From positions 496,001 to 560,000 of the forward strand of contig NZ_CP109444.1 in the NCBI RefSeq assembly GCF_036227225.1: a stretch of 64,000 nt of DNA, given 5' to 3'. Shown here piece after piece: positions 8,795 to 16,720 of this stretch (position 1 is the stretch's first letter; every line of letters starts with the position of its first letter). The translations under genes were made by a program, and so were the position numbers. The notes under the pieces were generated by a model. That model saw nothing but the letters and a program-made list of their open reading frames with translations, did not search any database and had not been told where the DNA came from. This stretch comes from Streptomyces sp. NBC_01478 (GTDB lineage: Bacteria; Actinomycetota; Actinomycetes; Streptomycetales; Streptomycetaceae).

Positions 8795-9808
8795 TCAGTC
8801 GTCGGTGACCAGGGCCGTCAGGTCGAGGAGGCGGTTGGTGTAGCCCCATTCGTTGTCGTACCAGCCGAAGACCTTGACGAGGGTGCCGTGTGCCTGGGTC
8901 AGGGCGGGGTCGAAGATGCACGAGGAGGGGTCGCCGATGACGTCGCGGGAGACGATCGGGGCCTTCGACACCCGGAGGATGCCGTTGAGCGGGCCCTCGG
9001 CGGCCTCGTCGAAGACCGCGTTGACCTCCTCGGACGTCACCTCGCGCCGCAGCACGACCGCGAGGTCGGTGAGCGAGCCGTCCTCGACGGGCACGCGCAC
9101 CGCGATGCCGTCCAGGGCACCGGCCAGCTCCGGCAGCACCAGGCCCACGGCGCGGGCGGCACCCGTGCTGGTGGGGATGATGCTCAGGGCCGCCGACCGG
9201 GCCCGGCGCAGGTCTTTGTGCGGGCCGTCCAGGAGGGACTGGTCGTTGGTGTAGCCGTGGATGGTGGTCATCATGCCGCGCTCGATGCCGAAGGTCTCGT
9301 GGAGGACTTTGACCATGGGGGCGACGCAGTTGGTGGTGCAGGAGGCGGCCGAGACGATGCGGTCGTGGTGGCGGTCGTAGGTCGTGTCGTTGACGCCCAT
9401 GACGATGGTGGCGTCCGCGTTCTTGCCCGGGGCGGACAGCAGCACGGTGTGGGCGCCGGCCTTGAGGTGCAGGGCGGCGGAGTCGCGGTCGCGGAAGCGG
9501 CCGGTGGACTCGACGACGACGCTCGCGCCGTAGTCGGACCAGTGCAGGGCGGCCGGGTCGCGTTCGGCGCTGACGGCGATGCGCTTGCCGTCGACGGTGA
9601 TCGAGCTGTCGTCGTGGCTGACCTCGCGTCCGATGCGGCCGAACGTGGAGTCGTACTCCAGGAGATGGGCGAGGGTGGCGGCCGGGGTGATGTCGTTGAT
9701 CGCGACCACCTCGACGTCCTGGGTGCCCGCCTCCGCGCGGTCCAGTGCCGCGCGCAGATAGGTGCGGCCGATGCGGCCGAAGCCGTTGATGCCGACACGT
9801 ACGGTCAT
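8795..9808 (-). CDS. gap: Type I glyceraldehyde-3-phosphate dehydrogenase
   Basis: 337 residues, full length. Converts glyceraldehyde-3-phosphate, NAD+ and phosphate to 1,3-bisphosphoglycerate. Seen: NAD-binding GINGFGRIGR at the N-terminus, catalytic SAASCTTNC (Cys157) and the activating histidine in TTIHGYTNDQ (His184), and the C-terminal WYDNEWGYTNRL. It lies 43 bp downstream of a broken phosphoketolase gene, which it may once have followed in an operon. Probably a second, stress-linked copy, since Streptomyces normally keep a housekeeping gap with pgk and tpi; those genes are not present here. Confidence 0.95.
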   Translation of the reverse strand: MTVRVGINGFGRIGRTYLRAALDRAEAGTQDVEVVAINDITPAATLAHLLEYDSTFGRIGREVSHDDSSITVDGKRIAVSAERDPAALHWSDYGASVVVESTGRFRDRDSAALHLKAGAHTVLLSAPGKNADATIVMGVNDTTYDRHHDRIVSAASCTTNCVAPMVKVLHETFGIERGMMTTIHGYTNDQSLLDGPHKDLRRARSAALSIIPTSTGAARAVGLVLPELAGALDGIAVRVPVEDGSLTDLAVVLRREVTSEEVNAVFDEAAEGPLNGILRVSKAPIVSRDVIGDPSSCIFDPALTQAHGTLVKVFGWYDNEWGYTNRLLDLTALVTDD

Positions 9809-9851
9809 GACGGTGAACTCCTTTACCGGGCGGGGGATGTACGGGAGCGGG

Positions 9852-10533
9852 TCAGGCGTTCCAGGTCCAGTCGGCGACTTCGGGCAGGTCGGTGCCGTGT
9901 TCGCGGATCCAGGCGTGGTGGCGGGTGCGGGCGTCGGCCATGGTCTGGCGTACGGCGGCGGCCCGTACGGCGAGGTGGGGGACGCGGTCGATGACGTCCA
10001 TGACCAGGCGGTAGCGGTCGAGGTCGTTGCGGACGACCATGTCGAAGGGCGTGGGCGAGGGAGTAGCCGAGCTCACCGCCCTCGTGGATCGAGCCGGGGG
10101 TCTCCGGTGCCACATGGCTGGGCACGCCGCCGGGGAAGGAGAACTGCTTGAACAGCCGCTCCATGCCGGCCCCGTCGCGCGAGACGTCCGAGTAGGTGTC
10201 GCTGTAGCTGCCCTCCAGCCAGGAGTTGGCGAGCACGGACGGCCCGCCGTGGCCGGGGCCCCACACGCACAGCGCGTCCAGGCCGCGCGCCTTGATCACC
10301 CGGTTCAGGTGGGTGTAGACGAGGTTCAGGCCGGGCGAGGTTCCCCAGTGCCCGAGCAGCCGCGGCTTGATGTGCTCCGGCTTCAGGGGCTCGGTGAGCA
10401 GGGCGTTCGCCATCAGGTAGATCTGGCCCGCGGCAAGGTAGTTGGCAGCCCGCCAGTGCGCGTCCAGGGTGCGCAACTCCTCGTCGGAGAGCGCGGACAG
10501 GGCGGTCGCGTCCAGGTTTTCGGCCTTGTTCAT
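9852..10533 (-). pseudogene. xfp: Phosphoketolase remnant with large internal deletion
   Basis: Phosphoketolase cleaves xylulose-5-P or fructose-6-P to acetyl-P and is normally close to 790 residues. Here only about 155 N-terminal residues ([20 protein letters not shown], then [11 protein letters not shown]) and about 70 C-terminal residues ([20 protein letters not shown] to the WTWNA end) remain, and they are in different reading frames. The join lies near 10041-10055, at a stretch where both ends would read roughly ACGCC-TTCG, suggesting deletion at a microhomology. The thiamine-diphosphate centre is gone, so no active enzyme is possible. Neighbours are gap downstream and a USP gene upstream. 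Confidence 0.88.
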
Positions 10534-10622
10534 CGGGGGTTCCGAAAGTCATCGGCATGGTTCAACGGGGGCGTTGGAGGCGGAACTACTGCGTCAGCAT
10601 TCGGAGTTGGAGATGATCATGC

Positions 10623-11501
10623 TCACGCGTGCTCGGGCACGATGACGACCGGGCAGGCGGAGTGGTGCAGCACTCCGTGGGCCACGCGGCCCAGTTGGAG
10701 CCCGTAGTGCCCGGGGCGGCGCCTGGCTCCGACGATCAGGAGGTCGGCGTCGCGCGAGGCGTCCACCAGCACGGTCCGGGTGTGGCCCTCGACGACACGG
10801 CGGTGCGATTCGACGTCGGCGGGTACGTCCTGGAGCGCCGTTTCCAGCGCCTCGACCGCCTGTTGCTCGTGCAGCCGGGCGGGTTCTCCGGACATCAGCG
10901 GATGGTCGGTGGTCTCGTGCGCAGGCCAGCGCCAGGCCCGTACGACATCCACCGGCACCCCGCGTCGCCGTGCCTCGTCGAAGGCGAAGCGCACCGCCGC
11001 CGAGCCCGCCGGCTTCTCTCCGACGCCCACGACGACGCGGCCGTGCGTGCCGGTGCGGGCCTGGTTGTCGTGGTTGCCGCGGACGACGATCATCGGACAC
11101 TGCGCGTGCCCGGCCACGATCAGGCTCACGGAACCCAGCAGCGCCTCGGCGAGACCGCTGCGGCCGCGGGTGCCCGTCACCAGCACCGAGGCGCTGCGGC
11201 TCTCGCGCACCAGCGCGTACTCGGGCTCCTCGGGCAGCACGTCGACGCTCACGTCGAGGTCCGGATGGCGGCGACGTGCCCGGCGTGCGGCGGTGTCGAC
11301 GACGTCCTCGGCCAGCACCTGCTCGTCGGGCTTGGCGACGTCGTCGGCGATCGAGGTGCCTTCGTAGCGTTCCCACAGCGAGGCGTACACCAGCCGCAGC
11401 GGCAGTCCGCGCAACGCGGCCTCGTCGGCCGCCCAGTCCACGGCCCGCAGACTCGGCTCGGAGCCGTCGACGCCGACGACGATCGGCAGGGCCTTCGTCA
11501 T
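10623..11501 (-). CDS. Two-domain universal stress protein, USP-1
   Basis: 292 residues made of two UspA domains (about 5-145 and 155-290). Each has the nucleotide-binding pattern G-x2-G-x9-G-S: GTRGRSGLAEALLGSVS and GARRRPGHYGLQLGRVA. Paralogue of the USPs at 25724 and 56709, sharing the AVDWAADEAA and LVYASLWERYEG stretches. Start ATG 11501 lies five bases from the stop of the upstream alcohol dehydrogenase gene, so it belongs to the USP-ADH-USP operon led by the gene at 12591. Cytoplasmic ATP-binding stress protein; precise role unknown. Confidence 0.93.
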   Translation of the reverse strand: MTKALPIVVGVDGSEPSLRAVDWAADEAALRGLPLRLVYASLWERYEGTSIADDVAKPDEQVLAEDVVDTAARRARRRHPDLDVSVDVLPEEPEYALVRESRSASVLVTGTRGRSGLAEALLGSVSLIVAGHAQCPMIVVRGNHDNQARTGTHGRVVVGVGEKPAGSAAVRFAFDEARRRGVPVDVVRAWRWPAHETTDHPLMSGEPARLHEQQAVEALETALQDVPADVESHRRVVEGHTRTVLVDASRDADLLIVGARRRPGHYGLQLGRVAHGVLHHSACPVVIVPEHA

Positions 11502-11506
11502 CGCCC

Positions 11507-12529
11507 TCACCGCCCCGACGTGAGGTCGAAGACGATCCGGGCCTTGACCTCGCCGCCCAGCACCTCGTCGATGGACTCGTTGACGGTGTCCAGCGGCCGG
11601 GTCTCGGAGATGACCTCGGTCCGTCCGGCGGCGTGCAGTTGGAAGACCTCGGTGAGGTCCTGGCGGGTGCCGACGATCGAGCCGATCACCGAGGTGCCGT
11701 TCAGCACGGTGTCGAAGATCGGGACCTGGATGCTGCCGTGCGCGGGCAGGGCGACCATGACGAGCTTCCCGCCGCGCCGCAGACCCGAGTTGACGGCGGC
11801 GAACGCGCCCTCGTTCACCGCGAGCGCGATGGCCGCGTGCGCGCCGCCGTGCCGCTTGAGGACCTCGCCCACGTCGTCCTTGCGGGCGTCGATGACGAGG
11901 TCCGCGCCGAGCGCGGTGGCGAGTTCGAGCTTCTCGTCGGTGACGTCGATCGCGGCGACGGTGGCGCCGGCGATCTTCGCGTACTGCACCGCGAGGTGGC
12001 CGAGCCCGCCGACGCCGGAGATCGCGACGAGCTGCGAGGGCCGCACGCCGGCGACCTTGAGCGCCTTGTACGTGGTGACGCCCGCGCAGGTCAGCGGGGC
12101 GGCGTCGATGGCGCTGACGCCGTCGGGCACCGGCTGCGCGAAGTCCGCCCAGGCCAGCATCTGCTCCGCGTACCCGCCGTCGCAGCCGTAACCGGTGTTG
12201 ACCTGCTGCTCGCACAGCGTCTCCCAGCCGGACAGGCAGTGCTCGCACCGCCCGCAGGCCCAGCCCAGCCACGGCACCGCCACCCGCTGTCCGAGGGCCA
12301 GGTGGGTGACGCCGTCGCCGAGCTCCTCGACCAGGCCGACGCCCTCGTGACCGGGCACGAACGGCGGGTTCGGCTTGACCGGCCAGTCGCCGCGGGCGGC
12401 GTGGATGTCGGTGTGGCACAGCCCCGACGCCTCGACGCGGACACGGACCTGCCCGGGGCCGGGCTCGGGATCGGGACGCTCCTCGATGACCAGGGGTTCA
12501 CCGAAGGCCCGGACAACTGCTGCCTTCAT
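11507..12529 (-). CDS. Zinc-dependent alcohol dehydrogenase, AdhP type, copy 1
   Basis: 340 residues, MDR superfamily. Catalytic zinc ligands Cys38 and His61 (GLCHTDIHAARGDWP, PGHEGVG) and structural zinc cysteines 92, 95, 98 and 106 (CGRCEHCLSGWETLC) are all present. The NAD-binding loop is ISGVGGLGHLAVQYAK. It interconverts alcohols and aldehydes with NAD(H); ethanol or a short-chain alcohol is likely. Lies between two USP genes on the same strand with gaps of five and about 60 bp, so it is probably co-expressed from the boxes at 13546-13579. A close paralogue is at 40959. Confidence 0.94.
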   Translation of the reverse strand: MKAAVVRAFGEPLVIEERPDPEPGPGQVRVRVEASGLCHTDIHAARGDWPVKPNPPFVPGHEGVGLVEELGDGVTHLALGQRVAVPWLGWACGRCEHCLSGWETLCEQQVNTGYGCDGGYAEQMLAWADFAQPVPDGVSAIDAAPLTCAGVTTYKALKVAGVRPSQLVAISGVGGLGHLAVQYAKIAGATVAAIDVTDEKLELATALGADLVIDARKDDVGEVLKRHGGAHAAIALAVNEGAFAAVNSGLRRGGKLVMVALPAHGSIQVPIFDTVLNGTSVIGSIVGTRQDLTEVFQLHAAGRTEVISETRPLDTVNESIDEVLGGEVKARIVFDLTSGR

Positions 12530-12559
12530 GACTGCTGCTCCTCAGGGGGACGGGGGTGG

Positions 12560-12600
12560 ATCAGTCGGTCGTGGGTCAGTCGGTCGTGGGTCAGTCGTGG
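12560..12600. repeat. Short 15-bp tandem repeat at the USP/ADH junction
   Basis: Units at 12560-12574 and 12575-12589 (consensus RTCAGTCGGTCGTGG), followed by a shortened third unit to 12600. Each unit contains a TCA that is an in-frame stop on the minus strand, so the USP stop codon has been copied with the repeat. Confidence 0.7.
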
Positions 12601-13484
12601 GCGACGACCGCCACGGGGGCGGTGGAGTGGTGCAGGACGCCGTGCGCGACCGGGCCGATGTGCGCGCCGAGCCCGCCACGGCGGATCCGGCGGCCGATCA
12701 CCACCAGACACGCCTCACGGGAGGCGTCCACCAGGTGGTCGGCGGCACTGCCCACGCGGGGCTCCAGCACGACCTCGATCGCGGGGTGCTTCCGGCGCCA
12801 GGGTCGCAGCGCCTCGGTGAGGGCCGCGGCCTCCTCGCGGAACAGCCCGTCGTTCAGACCCGAGTCGAACGCGAGACCGTAGGCGAAGTACGGCGGCAGA
12901 CTCCAGCCGTAGACGACCCGCAGCGCGGTGCCGCGCCGGGCGGCCTCGGCGAACGCGAACTCGATCACCGCATCGGCCGGAGCGCCCGCATCGACGCCCA
13001 GCACCACCGGCCGGGACACAGTGGCGGACGCCGGGCTCGTCCCGTCCGCGGCGACGGTCTGCTCGCCGGCCCGGACCAGGACCACCGGCAGCTCGGCGTG
13101 CGCGACCACGGCAAGCCCGACCGAACCGACCAGGAACCCGCCGACCCCGCTCAGCCCACGCGAGCCCAGGACCAGCAGCTCGGCGCCCTTCGCCGCATCC
13201 ACCAGCGCATCCGCGGGCGAGCCGGTCACCTGCTCCTCGGTCACGTCCAGGCCGGGATGGCGCAGGCGCAGGCCCTCGCCCGCCTCGCGCGGAATCCGCT
13301 CGCTCCAGTGCTGCTGCGTCTCCGCACCCAGCAGAGGGGCCTGAGCCATGGGTACCGGCACGGGCTCCCAGACGTGGACGATCTTCAGCGGCAGGCCGAG
13401 CAGTCGTGCCTCACGGGCCGCCCATTCCGCGGCGGCTCGGCTTTCGGGCGAACCATCGAGACCTGCGACAACAGTGCGGACCAT
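12591..13484 (-). CDS. Two-domain universal stress protein, USP-2
   Basis: 297 residues, two UspA domains (about 1-143 and 150-295). ATP-binding signatures GSRGLSGVGGFLVGSVG and GRRIRRGGLGAHIGPVA are intact. The domain linker carries ADGTSPASA. A subfamily with USPs at 22290, 32480 and the decayed one at 49450 is suggested by the shared opening GLDGSPESRAAAEWAAREA. Start ATG 13484 follows a [11 protein letters not shown]hine-Dalgarno. First gene of the USP-ADH-USP operon; a perfect tandem pair of DevR-like boxes lies 62-95 bp upstream. Confidence 0.93.
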   Translation of the reverse strand: MVRTVVAGLDGSPESRAAAEWAAREARLLGLPLKIVHVWEPVPVPMAQAPLLGAETQQHWSERIPREAGEGLRLRHPGLDVTEEQVTGSPADALVDAAKGAELLVLGSRGLSGVGGFLVGSVGLAVVAHAELPVVLVRAGEQTVAADGTSPASATVSRPVVLGVDAGAPADAVIEFAFAEAARRGTALRVVYGWSLPPYFAYGLAFDSGLNDGLFREEAAALTEALRPWRRKHPAIEVVLEPRVGSAADHLVDASREACLVVIGRRIRRGGLGAHIGPVAHGVLHHSTAPVAVVAHD

Positions 13485-13545
13485 GACTCTTCCTCCTGAA
13501 CGGATGTCTGATTCCAGCTTCGTGGCGTAGGGGTTCCCGCAGCAG

Positions 13546-13579
13546 GGGCCGCAGGTCCCCGACAGGGGCCGTTCGGCCC
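13546..13579. promoter_or_regulatory. Tandem pair of DevR-like boxes upstream of USP-2
   Basis: Two perfect matches, GGGCCGCAGGTCCC at 13546-13559 and GGGCCGTTCGGCCC at 13566-13579. Their centres are exactly 20 bp apart, so both face the same side of the helix. The nearest edge is 62 bp from the USP start codon. Confidence 0.65.
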
Positions 13580-13591
13580 AACGGGCAGCCG

Positions 13592-13622
13592 CATGGCGGG
13601 CCCCTCACGAGGGCCCGCCATG
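13592..13622. terminator. Hairpin after DoxX-like copy 1
   Basis: 12-bp perfect stem (13592-13603 with 13611-13622) and 7-base loop, just beyond the stop of the minus-strand DoxX-like gene. Confidence 0.75.
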
Positions 13623-13632
13623 TCTGCTGTGG

Positions 13633-14259
13633 TCAGCGCAGCCAGTTGTGGTCGCGGACGATCGGGAGCTTCGCCCAGACCTTGCCGAGGCCCCAGGTCG
13701 CGCCGGCGCCCGCCGCCGCGAGGGCGACGATGACGACGGCGTAGATCAGGTGGTAGTCGACGAACGGGTTCGGCGACATGCTCAGCGTGCCGTCGGAGAG
13801 GTGCTTGGCCGGCGGCCACTCGGCGATCCACATCAGCGCCATCATCGCCGTGCCCGCCACCGCGGCCAGCCGCAGCGCGACACCGGAGACCAGCGCGACA
13901 CCGATACCGAGCAGACCGAGCATGAACAGCCAGTTCGCCCAGCCCGCACCGGCCCAATCGTGGAACGTGGACTCCATCGGACCGGCCGCCACAGAGCTCA
14001 GGAAACCCTTCGTGGGCGAGCCGCCATCGATCCAGCCCTTGCCCGACGGAGTCGCGTAACCGAACCCGAACGTCTTGTCCAGGAACGCCCACAAGAAGAC
14101 GAACCCGGTCAGCAGACGCAGAGACGCGAACGCGTAGGCACGCGCCGAAGTGGCCGTCGTAGCGGCTGCCGTCACGGCGCCGTCCGACGCCGAGCCGTTC
14201 CTGCGGAACGCGGGCAGGTGGAAGCCGGAGCTGCGGTGCGGGTGCTCGTGCACAGCCAT
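13633..14259 (-). CDS. DoxX-like membrane protein, copy 1
   Basis: 208 residues. Four predicted membrane helices after a roughly 40-residue polar N-terminus: SLRLLTGFVFLWAFLDKTFG, WLFMLGLLGIGVALVSG, LAAVAGTAMMALMWIA and YAVVIVALAAAGAGATWG. Layout fits the DoxX/thiosulfate-quinone-oxidoreductase-like family of small redox-associated membrane proteins; function unproven. ATG 14259 has GAGAGG about ten bases upstream. From 13640 to 14151 the DNA matches the second copy (50511-51022) with a single mismatch, while the N-terminal 35-40 residues differ. Confidence 0.88.
   Translation of the reverse strand: MAVHEHPHRSSGFHLPAFRRNGSASDGAVTAAATTATSARAYAFASLRLLTGFVFLWAFLDKTFGFGYATPSGKGWIDGGSPTKGFLSSVAAGPMESTFHDWAGAGWANWLFMLGLLGIGVALVSGVALRLAAVAGTAMMALMWIAEWPPAKHLSDGTLSMSPNPFVDYHLIYAVVIVALAAAGAGATWGLGKVWAKLPIVRDHNWLR
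13640..14151 (+). repeat. 512-bp near-perfect direct repeat, copy A
   Basis: Same sequence as 50511-51022 with one visible mismatch (C at 13945 against G at 50816), silent in an alanine codon. Covers most of the DoxX-like gene and stops abruptly at both ends. Confidence 0.92.
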
Positions 14260-14316
14260 GGTCGTGATCCTCTCGAGGTGTCGGGACGTTCCTTGCACCG
14301 CTCACTCTGGTGCGGC

Positions 14317-14330
14317 GGGACGTCCGTCAC
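14317..14330. promoter_or_regulatory. Weak DevR-like box upstream of DoxX-like copy 1
   Basis: GGGACGTCCGTCAC, one mismatch to GGGNC-N4-GNCCC, 58-71 bp upstream of the start codon at 14259. A second, poorer match (two mismatches) is at 14356-14369. Confidence 0.35.
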
Positions 14331-14415
14331 CTGATGCCGTTGGTCCACCGGTGGCAGGCTGAACGGCCCCTTCCACAGGGCTGGTTGGGCCTCCCAGACG
14401 GCCTCCGGGACAAGG

Positions 14416-14727
14416 GTGCAAAGACCGACCGAATGTCGTACACGCCCGACACTTGAGGTCATCAAGGTGTTGCTGACGTCCACTGCCGACGATCCGGCGT
14501 GGGGGCCGAAGATCTGCGAGGAGGCCGGCCTCGGGTCCGGGACCGTCTATCCCATCCTTGAGCGACTGGTCGACGCCGGGTGGGCGACTCGGTATGCGGA
14601 AACGAGCGAGCACCCGGGACGGCCGAAGCGGTACTACTACGAGCTCACCGCCGTCGGTCAGCAAGCGGCCCACCAGGCCAAGGAGCGGAAGCCTCGACCT
14701 CGAGGCCACTACGAGCACACATACCCG
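14416..14727 (+). pseudogene. PadR-family regulator, probably decayed
   Basis: Winged-helix of the PadR type: TLEVIKVLLTSTADDPAWG, GLGSGTVYPILERLVDAGW and GRPKRYYYELTAVGQQAA are all recognisable over about 90 residues from the GTG at 14416. The frame then reads on without a stop into low-complexity Arg/Pro text, so the natural C-terminus is lost or frameshifted. The following 290 bp carry a membrane protein remnant broken across three frames, consistent with the whole locus decaying. If still made, it would be a PadR domain with a long meaningless tail. Confidence 0.65.
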
Positions 14728-14728
14728 G

Positions 14729-15018
14729 AACGCCCGGGCATGCCTTCGGACCCTGGACTTCGCTTCCTTCGTCGCCGGAGAGCGCCGGTCACACCTCCGG
14801 GAAGAATGGGCCGCGGTCCTGGCCGGCGATCCCGGGAACGGCATCGTCCTCTCTCCACCGCAGGCTGCGCTACGCCGTCGGCTTCCTCTGGGCGGCGCTC
14901 CGTATGCGGCTCCGCGACCTCACCGCTCCCCTGTGCCGGGTGCGGCATCGCCCTTCGGCTGTTCGTCGGCCGCCTCCGCAGAATCCGCGGCATCGAACTC
15001 GCGTCGGCATTGGGCGAC
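14729..15018 (+). pseudogene. Membrane-protein remnant split over three frames
   Basis: Pieces of one protein appear in succession: LDFASFVAGERRSHLREEW up to GIVLSPPQ (about 14750-14863), then LRYAVGFLWAALRMRLRDLT (about 14862-14942), then ALRLFVGRLRRIRGIELASA (about 14950-15018), each in a different reading frame. The order and spacing look like a Streptomyces membrane protein that often follows PadR genes (recognised from memory, not verified). At least two frameshifts, so it is not functional. Confidence 0.68.
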
Positions 15019-15176
15019 TCCGGCGACCGTTGGCGCCCCCACCACGACGCGGGCAAAAGTCGAGGACTTCGGCGTGCCGCCGACCTCGGTACGGGTGGCC
15101 GACGCAGCAAGTCCAACGACGTATTCCGCGCGGCCCCGCCCGACAGAGCAGACGTCGGCTTCGAGAACGTCCCCTC

Positions 15177-15707
15177 CTACGCCAAGGACCCCGCGAGCAA
15201 CCGTCTGGAGTTCCTCCGGCCGCGGCAGACGGCCACGGGCACCTTGGCGAACAACCCCGCGACAGCGAGCGGGATCAGCGGGGAGAGCGCACGGCCCAGC
15301 CGGTTCCAGTCGCCCTGGTCCACCGGCACCCACGATCCCCACGGCTCCTTGGCCACTTTCACCGGCGCGCCGAAGACGGGCTCGGAGGAGAAGCCGGTCG
15401 CCGTGATCCGGCGTGTCCCGCCGCCGGAGGCCTGCGTCGGATCCACGAACCCCTTGCAGTCGAGGTCGGGATGACCGCCGCCCCGGGATGTCGTGGCCGG
15501 CGCGGACGCGTCGCAGTCCGTGACCCGCACGGTCAACTCGTTCCCCACCAGCCCCAGACGCCCGACGGCCGAGACGGCCATGTAGACGGCGATGCCGAAG
15601 AGGGAAAGGGCGATCACGCCGCAGACGACAGCCCCGAGGACCTGCTTCCGCCCCGTGCGCACCGTGGTCTGCGTCTGCTTGGTCACTGTCCGATCGTACG
15701 AACCCAC
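15177..15707 (-). CDS. Membrane protein of unknown function
   Basis: 176 residues. One clear N-terminal membrane helix (about 24-46, LGAVVCGVIALSLFGIAVYM) and a weaker one near 140-158 (LSPLIPLAVAGLFA) flank a small domain with two cysteines (VTDCDASAP, HPDLDCKGF) that could pair outside the cell. The C-terminus is basic (RGRRNSRRLL). Start GTG 15707 or the GTG at 15686, which would begin MTKQTQTT; neither has a good Shine-Dalgarno. I do not recognise a family. Confidence 0.65.
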   Translation of the reverse strand: MGSYDRTVTKQTQTTVRTGRKQVLGAVVCGVIALSLFGIAVYMAVSAVGRLGLVGNELTVRVTDCDASAPATTSRGGGHPDLDCKGFVDPTQASGGGTRRITATGFSSEPVFGAPVKVAKEPWGSWVPVDQGDWNRLGRALSPLIPLAVAGLFAKVPVAVCRGRRNSRRLLAGSLA

Positions 15708-15809
15708 CGCTGGGCCGCCGACAGCACCCCTGCGTTCCGACGGGCGACGAACCCGCAGGTCACCGGATGACGTCGGCGGCTGCGGGTGCCACCCTGCATG
15801 AACGCTGTG

Positions 15810-16019
15810 TCAGTGGTGAACGGGTGTCCGCCCGGTCGGCCGGTGCGTGCGGACCACCGGTGTGACCGGCGGCCGTTGCGGTGTCCGGTGGGCGCGCATC
15901 CGCAGCACCAGCGCGTCGAGTGCGGCGCTGACCACGACGGTGACTGCGGTCGCGATCACCAGCAGGACGGCGAACTGCCTCCAGAACTCCGGTGTCAAGG
16001 TCGTACCCACGGTGTCCAC
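15810..16019 (-). CDS. Small single-helix membrane protein
   Basis: 69 residues starting with GTG at 16019, preceded by a GAGGGGG Shine-Dalgarno. One membrane helix (about residues 14-38, FAVLLVIATAVTVVVSAALD) and a basic, proline-rich tail (RMRAHRTPQRPP). Divergent from the cNMP-domain gene at 16221. No family recognised; short length keeps confidence moderate. Confidence 0.55.
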   Translation of the reverse strand: MDTVGTTLTPEFWRQFAVLLVIATAVTVVVSAALDALVLRMRAHRTPQRPPVTPVVRTHRPTGRTPVHH

Positions 16020-16138
16020 CCCCTCTGTGTGTCGAGCTCTGTCCGTCGAGTACTTCTCTCGTTTTCATCGAACCGCGAGAGACACGACGGCACAGGGTGC
16101 CGCAGGGCTCCCCCGGGGCGCCGGTCGGCCCGGTCTGC

Positions 16139-16152
16139 GGGCCGGGTGGCCC
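16139..16152. promoter_or_regulatory. DevR-like box upstream of the cNMP-domain gene
   Basis: GGGCCGGGTGGCCC, a perfect match, 69-82 bp upstream of the ATG at 16221. Confidence 0.55.
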
Positions 16153-16220
16153 ATGGCAGGGCGGGACCCACGGGCACACGCTGGAGGTGGTAGGTCCGCA
16201 AGATTCTCTGGAGGCACGCC

Positions 16221-16685
16221 ATGAACGCTTCCCCCACCACGAGCATGCCGCGGGCCCTGCCCGTCGAGCACCGCGAGCGGCTGATGGAGCTCGCACGGGA
16301 GGTGTCGATCCCCCAGGGCACCCGGCTCTTCGAGGAAGGTGCCCGCGCCGACCGGTTCTGGATCATCCGCACCGGCACGATCGCCCTCGACATGCACGTT
16401 CCCGGCCGTCGCGCCGCCGTCATCGAATCGCTGGGACACAACGAACTCGTCGGCTGGTCCTGGCTGTTCGGCCCGCACGCCTGGCATCTGGGCGCCGAGG
16501 CCACGACACCGGTACGCGCCTGGGAGTTCGACGCAACGGTCGTACGGGCGGCATGCAAGGACGATCCCGCGTTCGGCATGAACATCGCCCAGTGGGTGGG
16601 CGACATCGTGGCCCACCGGCTCCGCTCGGCCCGCACCCGGCTGCTGGACCTGTACGCCCCGTACGGCAGCGGGAGCATGCGGTGA
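16221..16685 (+). CDS. Stand-alone cyclic-nucleotide-binding-domain protein
   Basis: 154 residues. A Crp/Fnr-type beta-roll only (about 15-125; GTRLFEEGARADRFWIIRTG, then LGHNELVGWSWLFGPHAW), with no C-terminal helix-turn-helix. The phosphate-binding cassette is degenerate: GWSWLFGPHAWHLGAEA replaces the usual GE-(L/I)-A and RAAT pattern, so cAMP binding is doubtful. Its end lies 35 bp before the CBS-BON start at 16721, so the two are probably one operon. Likely a ligand or redox sensor acting through a partner. Confidence 0.88.
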   Translation: MNASPTTSMPRALPVEHRERLMELAREVSIPQGTRLFEEGARADRFWIIRTGTIALDMHVPGRRAAVIESLGHNELVGWSWLFGPHAWHLGAEATTPVRAWEFDATVVRAACKDDPAFGMNIAQWVGDIVAHRLRSARTRLLDLYAPYGSGSMR

Positions 16686-16720
16686 CCTCGCCGACGGACC
16701 GCGACGAACGAGGAGTGACC

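Noticed and set aside
4358..9994. An open frame of about 1,880 codons on the plus strand
   Set aside because: It is antisense to the flavodoxin, CBS, Pat and GAPDH genes, has no recognisable domain and reflects the scarcity of stops in high-G+C DNA.
11502..12419. N-terminal extension of USP-1 across the alcohol dehydrogenase gene
   Set aside because: The ADH is complete with all zinc ligands; the extension is its shadow.
15992..16720. N-terminal extension of CBS copy 2
   Set aside because: It overlaps the cNMP-domain gene in another frame; a clear Shine-Dalgarno marks ATG 16721.
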